Shown here one piece after another: positions 1-4,889 of a stretch of 6,005 nt of DNA. Source of the stretch: an uncultured Collinsella sp. (lineage in GTDB: Bacteria > Actinomycetota > Coriobacteriia > Coriobacteriales > Coriobacteriaceae); the NCBI GenBank assembly GCA_902478945.1, contig CABSMX010000109.1, forward strand, positions 1-6,005. Reading direction: 5' to 3'. The notes under the pieces are model-generated. The model saw only the letters and a program-made list of their open reading frames with translations, had not been told where the DNA came from and did no database searches. The translations under genes and the position numbers were made by a program. Each line of letters starts with the position of its first letter. Positions within the stretch are counted from its first letter, which is position 1.

Positions 1-12
1 TATAAGAGACAG
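1..12. other. Nextera/Tn5 mosaic-end adapter remnant (artefact)
   Basis: These 12 bases are the 3' end of the 19-base Tn5 mosaic end AGATGTGTATAAGAGACAG used in Nextera tagmentation libraries. The matching mosaic end in the opposite orientation sits at the other end of the contig. The bases are not genomic. They happen to be in frame with the truncated coaX gene and would add the false residues YKRQ to its translation. Confidence 0.95.
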
Positions 13-390
13 CGCGGAACCTTTGTCGGTGGCGTCATCGCGCCGGGTCTGGCACTTGGCGCCCGCTCGCTTTCGGCCGCTGCGGCGCGCCTGCCGCAGG
101 TCGAGCCCTCGGCACCCACGCATGTGATCGGTCGCAACACGCGCGAGGCCATGCGCTCGGGCGTGGTCTTGGGCGAGGTGGCCCGTATCGACGGCATGCT
201 CGACATGGTGCTTGCCGAGATGCGCGCGACCAAGGCGGCGGGGGAGGGCAGCGTGCCCATTGTCATCACCGGCGACGATGCCGAAGCGCTCGCGGCCCTT
301 GTCGGTCATAGCCTGACGGTCGATGACGCACTGACGCTGCGAGGTCTCGCCGAGCTGTACCGCATCAACCAAAAGCCTCGCCGCGCATAA
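13..390 (+). CDS. coaX: Type III pantothenate kinase, C-terminal part (5' truncated)
   Basis: CoaX phosphorylates pantothenate with ATP, the first step of coenzyme A synthesis, in the cytoplasm. It is an ASKHA-fold enzyme unrelated to the CoaA type. The reading frame is open from the contig edge to TAA at 388-390, giving 125 genuine codons, roughly the C-terminal half of a family of about 255 residues. Visible family landmarks, in order, are GGVIAPGLALGARSL (start of the second domain), a run of Leu-Pro then HVIGRNTREAMRSGVVLGEV (the conserved iGrnT..a..sG segment), and a C-terminal VITGDDAEAL followed by LTLRGLAELYRIN, matching the usual dp.LtLeGL..iy..N ending. The usual TGG of the late glycine motif reads TGD here. 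The catalytic N-terminal half lies outside the window. The in-frame GTG at 124 is internal and is not the start. The next gene begins 87 bases downstream. Confidence 0.88.
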   Translation, partial: RGTFVGGVIAPGLALGARSLSAAAARLPQVEPSAPTHVIGRNTREAMRSGVVLGEVARIDGMLDMVLAEMRATKAAGEGSVPIVITGDDAEALAALVGHSLTVDDALTLRGLAELYRINQKPRRA

Positions 391-434
391 AGTCGAGGAC
401 GTCGGCGGGAGAGGAAACAGCCCCACTTTTCACC

Positions 435-443
435 TGCTACAAT
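435..443 (+). promoter_or_regulatory. Candidate extended -10 promoter for the deaminase gene
   Basis: TGCTACAAT fits the extended -10 pattern TGnTATAAT with one mismatch. No good -35 hexamer is visible 16-18 bases upstream, which an extended -10 can tolerate. Transcription would begin near 450, leaving a leader of about 28 bases that carries the ribosome binding site at 465-470. The site overlaps an in-frame upstream ATG at 442, which argues against that ATG being the translation start. Confidence 0.4.
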
Positions 444-464
444 GGGTCAAACTATTGCGATTTC

Positions 465-470
465 GGAGGT
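465..470 (+). promoter_or_regulatory. Ribosome binding site deciding the deaminase start at 478
   Basis: GGAGGT ends 7 bases before the ATG at 478, an ideal Shine-Dalgarno arrangement. The upstream in-frame ATG at 442 has no comparable site, so 478 is preferred. Confidence 0.85.
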
Positions 471-477
471 GTCTGCC

Positions 478-1002
478 ATGTCGGACGATCTTCATCAAAC
501 CGCGTCGGGCAAGCGCCGCGACGTTATTAGCTGGGACGAGTTCTTTATGAGCGTGGCCATCGCCGCGCAGCGCCGCAGCAAGGACCCCAATACGCAGGTG
601 GGCGCGTGCATCGCCAGCACCAACCACCGCATCCTTTCGGTGGGCTACAACGGTACGCCCTCGGCACTCAACGACGACTTTTTCCCGTGGGGCACGAGCG
701 ACGACCCACTGCAGGACAAGCATAACTACGTAGTCCATGCCGAGGCCAACGCCGTGCTCAACTACCGCGGCTCGCTCAAAGACCTTGAGGGTTCCACGGT
801 CTACGTCACGCTGTTCCCGTGCCATGACTGCGCCAAGATCCTGGCGCAGGTGGGCGTGGGCGAGGTTGTCTACCTGGACAATAAGTACGCCGACACCGAC
901 GACGGCCGCATCAGTCGCCGCATTCTCGACTCCTGCGGCATCAGCTACCGCCAGGTCATCGTCGATGTCCACATCGGCACCGGGGAACAAACTCAGCAGT
1001 AG
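478..1002 (+). CDS. dCMP (deoxycytidylate) deaminase, ComEB-like
   Basis: The enzyme converts dCMP to dUMP, feeding thymidylate synthase, in the cytoplasm. The protein of 174 residues is full length for the family. It shows the N-terminal SKDPNTQVGACI and ILSVGYNGTP segments (about residues 34-61) typical of dCMP deaminases. The zinc-dependent cytidine deaminase core is also present: HAEAN with His87 as zinc ligand and Glu89 as proton shuttle, then PCHDCAK with zinc ligands Cys115 and Cys118. The GYNG segment and overall layout separate it from cytidine deaminase and from the tRNA adenosine deaminase TadA. Bacillus comEB encodes the same family; nothing here suggests a competence locus. The ATG at 478 is chosen because of the Shine-Dalgarno site at 465-470; starting at 442 would add 12 residues with no family counterpart. 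It lies 87 bases after coaX and 176 bases before the NifU-like gene, with its own promoter candidate. Confidence 0.92.
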   Translation: MSDDLHQTASGKRRDVISWDEFFMSVAIAAQRRSKDPNTQVGACIASTNHRILSVGYNGTPSALNDDFFPWGTSDDPLQDKHNYVVHAEANAVLNYRGSLKDLEGSTVYVTLFPCHDCAKILAQVGVGEVVYLDNKYADTDDGRISRRILDSCGISYRQVIVDVHIGTGEQTQQ

Positions 1003-1035
1003 CGGCAGCGTGTGCTAGCGCCGGGCGTCGGCAAA

Positions 1036-1070
1036 AGCAGCTAAAAAAGCCCCGTCCCAAATTGACTGCT
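1036..1070 (-). repeat. Hairpin element A with GGGAC-core loop
   Basis: AGCAG (1036-1040) pairs with CTGCT (1066-1070). After one mismatch, TAA (1042-1044) pairs with TTG (1062-1064), one pair being a T-G wobble. The loop on the minus strand contains GGGACGGGGC (1058 down to 1049) flanked by T runs. The architecture matches elements at 2399-2431, 2476-2514 and 4726-4758: a stem, an A/T step, then a G-rich loop with a GGGAC-like core. The stem here is the weakest of the four. Membership of the family is inference. Confidence 0.4.
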
Positions 1071-1101
1071 CGTGAAAGTCGTGTCCGCGCGCATGGACGG
1101 C

Positions 1102-1131
1102 TCGTGAGCGGGTACATGGCTGTAGTAACAT
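1102..1131 (+). promoter_or_regulatory. Weak promoter candidate for the NifU-like gene
   Basis: TAACAT at 1126-1131 matches four of six bases of the -10 consensus. TCGTGA at 1102-1107 matches three of six of the -35, with an 18-base spacer. Transcription would start near 1138, just before the palindrome at 1141-1156. It is the best pair I can see in this 176-base gap, but it is weak. Confidence 0.25.
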
Positions 1132-1140
1132 AGCTCTGTC

Positions 1141-1156
1141 CGCGGGCGCGCCCGCG
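1141..1156 (+). promoter_or_regulatory. Perfect 16-base GC palindrome in the leader of the NifU-like gene
   Basis: CGCGGGCGCGCCCGCG reads identically on both strands and lies 22 bases before the GTG start and 8 bases before the Shine-Dalgarno site. As DNA it could be a dimeric repressor site. As RNA it could fold as a 6-base-pair stem with a CGCG loop near the 5' end of the transcript. The following TTATT is too short for a convincing terminator. The function is unknown. Confidence 0.4.
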
Positions 1157-1164
1157 TTATTGTG

Positions 1165-1173
1165 AGAAAGGAG
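1165..1173 (+). promoter_or_regulatory. Strong ribosome binding site for a GTG start
   Basis: AGAAAGGAG is a long match to the anti-Shine-Dalgarno end of 16S rRNA and ends 5 bases before the GTG at 1179. This fixes the start of the NifU-like gene and suggests efficient translation despite the GTG codon. Confidence 0.85.
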
Positions 1174-1178
1174 CCCCT

Positions 1179-1457
1179 GTGGCTGTTAACGAAGAGCTGC
1201 TTAAGAAGGTTCTTGAGGAGATCCGCCCCAACCTGCAGGCTGACGGCGGCGATATGGAGTATGTGGGCGTCGACGACGAGGGCGTCGTCCAGCTTGAGCT
1301 TCAGGGTGCCTGCGCCGGCTGCCCTATGAGCGCGCTGACCCTGTCCATGGGTATCGAGCGTATTCTCAAGGAGCACGTACCCGGCGTTACCCGTGTCGAG
1401 CAGGTCAATGCCTCCGGCGAGACCGAGGACCTGTACGACGAGTACGCGCCGTTCTAA
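1179..1457 (+). CDS. NifU C-terminal-domain (Nfu-type) Fe-S cluster protein
   Basis: Small proteins of this family carry or assemble Fe-S clusters and hand them to client enzymes in the cytoplasm. The 92-residue protein is essentially one NifU C-terminal domain. Its features are an N-terminal helix (VLEEIRPNLQADGGD, residues 11-25), a beta strand with MEYVGV, and the cluster-binding CAGCPMS motif with Cys45 and Cys48. A helix and strand (GIERILKEHVPGVTRVEQV, residues 58-76) follow, then an acidic tail ending DLYDEYAPF. It lacks the N-terminal IscU-like and ferredoxin domains of full NifU and the A-type domain of NfuA, so it is the stand-alone form. GTG start with a near-ideal Shine-Dalgarno site. 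No isc or suf genes lie alongside in this window, so its partners cannot be read from context. Confidence 0.9.
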   Translation: MAVNEELLKKVLEEIRPNLQADGGDMEYVGVDDEGVVQLELQGACAGCPMSALTLSMGIERILKEHVPGVTRVEQVNASGETEDLYDEYAPF

Positions 1458-1506
1458 GATGCGAAAGCTGCGGACGGCGTACTCCGCATAGACGTTACGC
1501 CCAAAT

Positions 1507-1545
1507 ATGCGGCTGCGAGCGAAAGGCCCGCGGCCGCATTTGTAT
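1507..1545 (+). terminator. Probable terminator between the NifU-like gene and lgt
   Basis: ATGCGGC (1507-1513) pairs with GCCGCAT (1533-1539). The stem continues inward through a T-G wobble and three G-C pairs (1514-1517 with 1529-1532), giving about 11 pairs around an 11-base loop. It is followed by a short, broken T tract (TTTGTATG). The stem is strong but the T tract is poor, so termination may be partial and some readthrough into lgt is possible. Confidence 0.45.
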
Positions 1546-1554
1546 GTAGGGAGT

Positions 1555-1560
1555 AGGAGG
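1555..1560 (+). promoter_or_regulatory. Ribosome binding site deciding the lgt start at 1567
   Basis: AGGAGG, a full Shine-Dalgarno consensus, ends 6 bases before the ATG at 1567. The frame is open upstream to an ATG-less CTG/ATG region near 1507, but that stretch is the hairpin, so the longer form is not credible. Confidence 0.88.
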
Positions 1561-1566
1561 GTCGAC

Positions 1567-2388
1567 ATGCTCAACGACTTCTACCATATGCTTGATCCCG
1601 TCGCCATTTCGGCGGGGCCCATCACCATCTACTGGTACGGCTTGGCCTATGTGGTCGGAGCTCTGCTCACGGCGGTCGTCATGTATCGCACGCAGCGTCG
1701 CTGGGGTTTCGACATTACGGTCGACGATCTGACGAGCGTCGTGGTCGGTGTGGTCTTTGGCCTTATCATTGGCGCCCGCCTGTTCTACGTCATTTTCTAC
1801 GGCGACGGCTACTACTGGACGCATCCGCTCGAGATCTTTGCCACCAACGAGGGCGGCATGAGCTTTCATGGCGGCCTGGTGGGCGGCATCATCGGTGGCG
1901 CGCTCGTGTGCCGTATGTACAAGCTCGATGCCTGGACTATCGCCGACCTTGCCGTTATCGGTGCTCCGCTGGCCCTGTGCCTGGGGCGTTGCGCCAACTT
2001 TGTCAACGGCGAGCTGTGGGGCAAGCCGACCGATCTACCCTGGGGTGTGGTCTTTGGCGGCACCGCGGGAGATATGCCGCGCCATCCCTCCCAGCTCTAC
2101 GAGGCATTTCTCGAGGGCATTGTGCTCTTTTGCATCTTGCAGGTGCTCAGCCGCAAAAAACCGCTGCTGCCTCAGGGAACGTTTATGGGCGTCTTTGTGA
2201 TGGGCTATGGCATTGTCCGCTTCCTCATTGAGTTTGTGCGCGTGCCCGATGCCCAGCTGGGCTACCTGCTGGGCGGCGTCATCACCATGGGCCAGCTGTT
2301 GAGTCTGCCGCTCGTGATTGCGGGCCTGGCGCTCATCATTTTCGCCCGACACCGCAATCGCCCCCAGCGCATCTACCTCGACGCCTAG
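1567..2388 (+). CDS. lgt: Prolipoprotein diacylglyceryl transferase
   Basis: Lgt moves a diacylglyceryl group from phosphatidylglycerol to the lipobox cysteine of prolipoproteins, the first step of lipoprotein maturation, in the cytoplasmic membrane. The product has 273 residues, normal for the family, with about seven hydrophobic segments. Key family motifs are present: ITIYWYGLAY (19-28), GGMSFHGGLVGG with His101 (97-107), the Lgt signature GRCANFVNGELWG (140-152; Arg141, Asn144 and Glu149 correspond to conserved residues of E. coli Lgt), RHPSQLYEA (172-180), and IVRFLIEFVRVPD (216-228) with the conserved late arginines. The signature reads RCAN where many homologues have RIGN, a mild variation. 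The ATG at 1567 is chosen from the Shine-Dalgarno site; it gives the normal N-terminus just before the first membrane segment. A hairpin with a T tract follows the stop by 10 bases. Confidence 0.96.
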   Translation: MLNDFYHMLDPVAISAGPITIYWYGLAYVVGALLTAVVMYRTQRRWGFDITVDDLTSVVVGVVFGLIIGARLFYVIFYGDGYYWTHPLEIFATNEGGMSFHGGLVGGIIGGALVCRMYKLDAWTIADLAVIGAPLALCLGRCANFVNGELWGKPTDLPWGVVFGGTAGDMPRHPSQLYEAFLEGIVLFCILQVLSRKKPLLPQGTFMGVFVMGYGIVRFLIEFVRVPDAQLGYLLGGVITMGQLLSLPLVIAGLALIIFARHRNRPQRIYLDA

Positions 2389-2398
2389 CCACCACATG

Positions 2399-2435
2399 CC
2401 ACCACAAGGGGGACAGGCACCTTTGTGGTGGTTTT
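2399..2435 (+). terminator. Terminator-like hairpin element B after lgt, GGGGACAGG loop
   Basis: CCACCACAA (2399-2407) pairs perfectly with TTGTGGTGG (2423-2431). The pairing can continue through G-T, G-C and G-C, followed by TTTT at 2432-2435, so it reads as an intrinsic terminator for lgt. The loop holds GGGGGACAGGCACC, whose core GGGACAGG recurs inverted at 2500 down to 2493. CCACCACA is also directly repeated just upstream (2389-2396), possibly an alternative pairing partner. I recall GGGGACAGGCACC-type sequences as recurring between genes in Coriobacteriia; I could not check this here. Confidence 0.6.
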
Positions 2436-2475
2436 GCCGGGCAACGATGACAGAACCGTAACGTTTCCCCAGATA

Positions 2476-2514
2476 AAACCTGCCAAAATAAACCTGTCCC
2501 TTTTTGGGAGGTTT
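2476..2514 (-). repeat. Hairpin element C, inverted relative to B, GGGACAGG loop
   Basis: AAACCTGCCAAAA (2476-2488) pairs with TTTTGGGAGGTTT (2502-2514) at 12 of 13 positions, the exception being G2482 against G2508. On the minus strand the 13-base loop is AGGGACAGGTTTA, sharing GGGACAGG with element B while the stem is unrelated. Stem conservation with unrelated sequence suggests that the fold matters. It ends 20 bases before the GTG of the next gene, so it could also influence leader structure. Confidence 0.55.
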
Positions 2515-2534
2515 CTAGAAAGGCTATTCGGACT

Positions 2535-4718
2535 GTGAAGGATTCCGACCTCTCCGCAACGGCTGCGCGCGACGCCGCCCGCATCGTTTGGTTTAAGCGC
2601 TATCCCGCCAAACAGACGCTCATCGCATTTTTGCTCGCCCTGCTGGCGACCACGGCGTTTTCCATCGATCCCGCCCCGGTGTCGAGCAACGCAGTCTTGG
2701 CGATTGACCCCAAAGCCTCGGGCATGCTGTACGTGTGCTACGAGGTGCTCCTCTCGTTTGCCGGCCATACCGACGCGGTCATGCTGCTTGCGCTTGCCTG
2801 CCTGCTCACGCTGCCGTTTCGCTACGTGTTCTTTGGCCGCGGCGACGCTTGGCGTCCCTCGGTGATCCTTCCGTCGCTGTTCTTTGCCGTCTGCATGGTG
2901 TTTGGCCGCAGCTACGACCTCACCGATTCGGCCGAGATCGTGCTCGGCGACAAGGCCCGCATCATCTGCGCCTGGATAGGCGGTGCGGGCTGGATGCTCT
3001 TGGCGGTCGTTGCCTTCTACCTTGCCTTTGAGTGTCTAGATTGGCTGAGCTCTCGGCGCATTCCGTTTTCCGAAGCGCACTTTGGCCGCGTATGGCGTGT
3101 GGCTCACGCCGTGCTCTCGGTCCATCCCTTTGCCGGGCCCTTCCTGGTGCTTATGATCGCCTGGGCGCCCACGCTCATCGCTTCGCTGCCCGGCCTTTTT
3201 ATGGGAGATACGGGTGCGCAGATTCGCCAGTGGTTCAACTACCCCAACGGCACGAGTGACTACCTGCGCCTGCTCAATCCCAATGTGTTGCTCAACGGCC
3301 ATCATCCGGTGGTGCACACGGCCATCATCGGCTCATGTGTGCAACTGGGGCTTTCGCTATTCAGCAGCGCCAATGCGGGCCTTGCCATCTACACCTGTGC
3401 CCAATTTGTCATCACGGCCGCCTGCATGGCCTATTCCATATCTTCGCTGCGCAAGCTGGGCGTGAGCCTGCCGGTCCGCGGCGTCATCTTGTTGTTCTTT
3501 TCATTTATGCCGATGTTATCCAATTACGCGGCGCTGCTGACCAAAGATGTGCTGTTTGCCGACGCGTTTTTGGTGCTGTTGGTGCAGACCGTGAAGCTCG
3601 TGGCCTGCGGCCTGCCCCGTCGCGATGCCAGTGCCAAGCGCGCGGGCGAACAGGCGCCTGTGCTCTTTGCACGCCACGACTGGCTGTTGCTCGTGCTGGG
3701 TGCCATGGGTTCCACGTTTTTGCGCAATGGCGGCCTGGTCTTTCCGTTGGCGGCCTGCGTGATTGCGGCGGCGTTTTGCGCTTGGGACGCGCATGTGGCC
3801 CGTCGCGTGGCCAAACAGTCTGGCGTCACGCCCTCGTACGCCACGCCACGCTTCCGCTGGGTCGGCGTGCTCGCAGTGCTTGCGCTCTGCCTTGTCTCCA
3901 ACATGTATTTCACCAAGGTCTTTATGCCGGCGCACGATATCACGCCGGGCTCCAAGCGCGAGATCCTCTCGATTCCGTTTCAGCAGACGGCGCGCTTCGT
4001 CCAAAAGCACGACGGCCTTAATTCGGGCGTTAACCCCAAGGTCAAAGACGATGGCACGATTGAGGAAGCTCCCTGCGACGGCTTGGTGACCGATGAGGAG
4101 CGCGCTGTGATCGATCGCGTGCTTAAGTACGAGAACCTGGGCCGTCGCTACAACCCCGACAAATCGGATGCCGTCAAAAACTGCTTCAATGAGTACGCCT
4201 CGCAGGAGAACATCAAGGCCTATTTTAAGGTGTGGGCCCAGATGTTCAAAAAGGACCCCGAGTGCTATATCTCGGCGCTCGTCAATAACTACTACGGGTA
4301 CTTCTATCCGAGCGCTCGCGATGCGTGGGTCTACAGCACGGCGCGCAGTGCCGAGATCATGGCGAAGCCCGATAACCTCAAGTACTTTGACTTCCATCCG
4401 GTCGACAGCAAAGCCGTGCGCTGGTGCGACCACCTGATTAACCTGTACCGCGTGGCGGTGCAGCGCATCCCGTTTATCTCGCTCACCATGAGCTCGGCCA
4501 CCTACGTGTGGATCATGATCGTCGTGGTGGTCTACCTGTTGCGCCGCCATTCGTGGCGCGCGCTGGCCATCTGGATACCGCTACTGGGTGTGCTCGCTGT
4601 GTGCCTGATTGGTCCATGTAACGGGTCGACCTACATGCGCTACCTGTACCCGGTCATTGCATGCATGCCTTTCGCCATCGGCGCCACGATCACCCGCAGC
4701 GACCGCCTGTGGACCTAA
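2535..4718 (+). CDS. Large polytopic membrane protein, DUF6020-like, GT-C-like
   Basis: 727 residues with about 12-13 hydrophobic segments: roughly 26-44, 80-100, 108-124, 143-166, 199-221, several between 262 and 350, 382-416, 441-462, 655-669, 676-696 and 700-716. A hydrophilic domain, probably outside the membrane, spans about 464-645. I recognise the layout as the DUF6020 family of Gram-positive bacteria. Landmarks are GDTGAQIRQW (224-233), NGHHPVVHT (254-262), LTKDVLFAD (335-343), SIPFQQTARF (479-488), RRYNPDKSDAVKN (537-549) and NNYYGYFYP (584-592). An acidic residue in the first large outer loop followed by HHP recalls GT-C transferases that use lipid-linked sugars (PMT/ArnT group), so a role in envelope glycan transfer is plausible but unproven. 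The GTG start is supported by AGAAAGG at 2517-2523 with a longish 11-base gap; no ATG is better. Codon use is less biased than in yebC. Confidence 0.85.
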   Translation: MKDSDLSATAARDAARIVWFKRYPAKQTLIAFLLALLATTAFSIDPAPVSSNAVLAIDPKASGMLYVCYEVLLSFAGHTDAVMLLALACLLTLPFRYVFFGRGDAWRPSVILPSLFFAVCMVFGRSYDLTDSAEIVLGDKARIICAWIGGAGWMLLAVVAFYLAFECLDWLSSRRIPFSEAHFGRVWRVAHAVLSVHPFAGPFLVLMIAWAPTLIASLPGLFMGDTGAQIRQWFNYPNGTSDYLRLLNPNVLLNGHHPVVHTAIIGSCVQLGLSLFSSANAGLAIYTCAQFVITAACMAYSISSLRKLGVSLPVRGVILLFFSFMPMLSNYAALLTKDVLFADAFLVLLVQTVKLVACGLPRRDASAKRAGEQAPVLFARHDWLLLVLGAMGSTFLRNGGLVFPLAACVIAAAFCAWDAHVARRVAKQSGVTPSYATPRFRWVGVLAVLALCLVSNMYFTKVFMPAHDITPGSKREILSIPFQQTARFVQKHDGLNSGVNPKVKDDGTIEEAPCDGLVTDEERAVIDRVLKYENLGRRYNPDKSDAVKNCFNEYASQENIKAYFKVWAQMFKKDPECYISALVNNYYGYFYPSARDAWVYSTARSAEIMAKPDNLKYFDFHPVDSKAVRWCDHLINLYRVAVQRIPFISLTMSSATYVWIMIVVVVYLLRRHSWRALAIWIPLLGVLAVCLIGPCNGSTYMRYLYPVIACMPFAIGATITRSDRLWT

Positions 4719-4725
4719 CCAAAGA

Positions 4726-4758
4726 TTGGCGCATTGGGGTCAGGCTGCTTTGTGCCAA
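4726..4758 (+). repeat. Hairpin element D with GGGGTCAGG loop
   Basis: TTGGCGCA (4726-4733) pairs with TGTGCCAA (4751-4758) over all eight positions, one being a G-T wobble. It begins 7 bases after the stop of the DUF6020-like gene. The 17-base loop contains GGGGTCAGGCTGC, one base different in its core from GGGGACAGG of element B and with the same flanking layout. No T tract follows, so it is a poor intrinsic terminator. A role as RNA stabiliser or dispersed repeat is possible. Confidence 0.5.
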
Positions 4759-4834
4759 GGGGCTGCATCATCACGACGCCTTCATTTTGGGGTTTATCTT
4801 GCAGGCCGGTAGGTATATCATAACGACGTTTGTT

Positions 4835-4840
4835 TATATT
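4835..4840 (+). promoter_or_regulatory. Candidate -10 box for yebC
   Basis: TATATT lies in the only A/T-rich patch (about 4811-4840) of the 171-base gap before yebC and matches five of six -10 consensus bases. Its expected -35 position has no good hexamer. Transcription would start near 4847, giving a leader of about 43 bases. A TTGCAG at 4799-4804 is a fair -35 but is too far away. Confidence 0.35.
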
Positions 4841-4889
4841 GCCCGAGCATTCGCGCTGGGCTTTAGGTCGAAACCGATAGGAGACACGT

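Noticed and set aside
430..990. Minus-strand frame of 186 codons opposite the deaminase gene
   Set aside because: It mirrors the deaminase frame almost exactly, has no recognisable domain and no ribosome binding site that stands out.
1020..1032. GCCG/CGGC hairpin after the deaminase stop as a terminator
   Set aside because: Only four pairs, and it is followed by A residues rather than T residues on the + strand.
1062..1067. TTGACT as a -35 box for the NifU-like gene
   Set aside because: It is a good -35 hexamer, but at 16-18 bases downstream the sequence is G+C-rich with no -10. The hexamer lies in the stem of hairpin element A.
1469..1488. TGCGGA/TCCGCA hairpin after the NifU-like gene
   Set aside because: A six-pair stem with no T tract. 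The larger hairpin at 1507-1539 is a better terminator candidate.
2447..2477. ATGACA and GATAAA as a promoter for the membrane-protein gene
   Set aside because: The hexamers match well (five and four of six), but the spacer is 19 bases and the -10 overlaps hairpin element C. It is possible but not strong enough to annotate.
3516..4550. Long minus-strand frame of 344 codons opposite the membrane-protein gene
   Set aside because: It is a low-complexity His/Arg/Val-rich translation with no motif, fully antisense to a gene with clear family landmarks. Long antisense frames are expected in G+C-rich DNA.
4719..4889. Riboswitch or small RNA in the gap before yebC
   Set aside because: Apart from hairpin element D and an A/T-rich promoter-like patch, I see no conserved riboswitch core or multi-stem fold, and no small ORF with a ribosome binding site.
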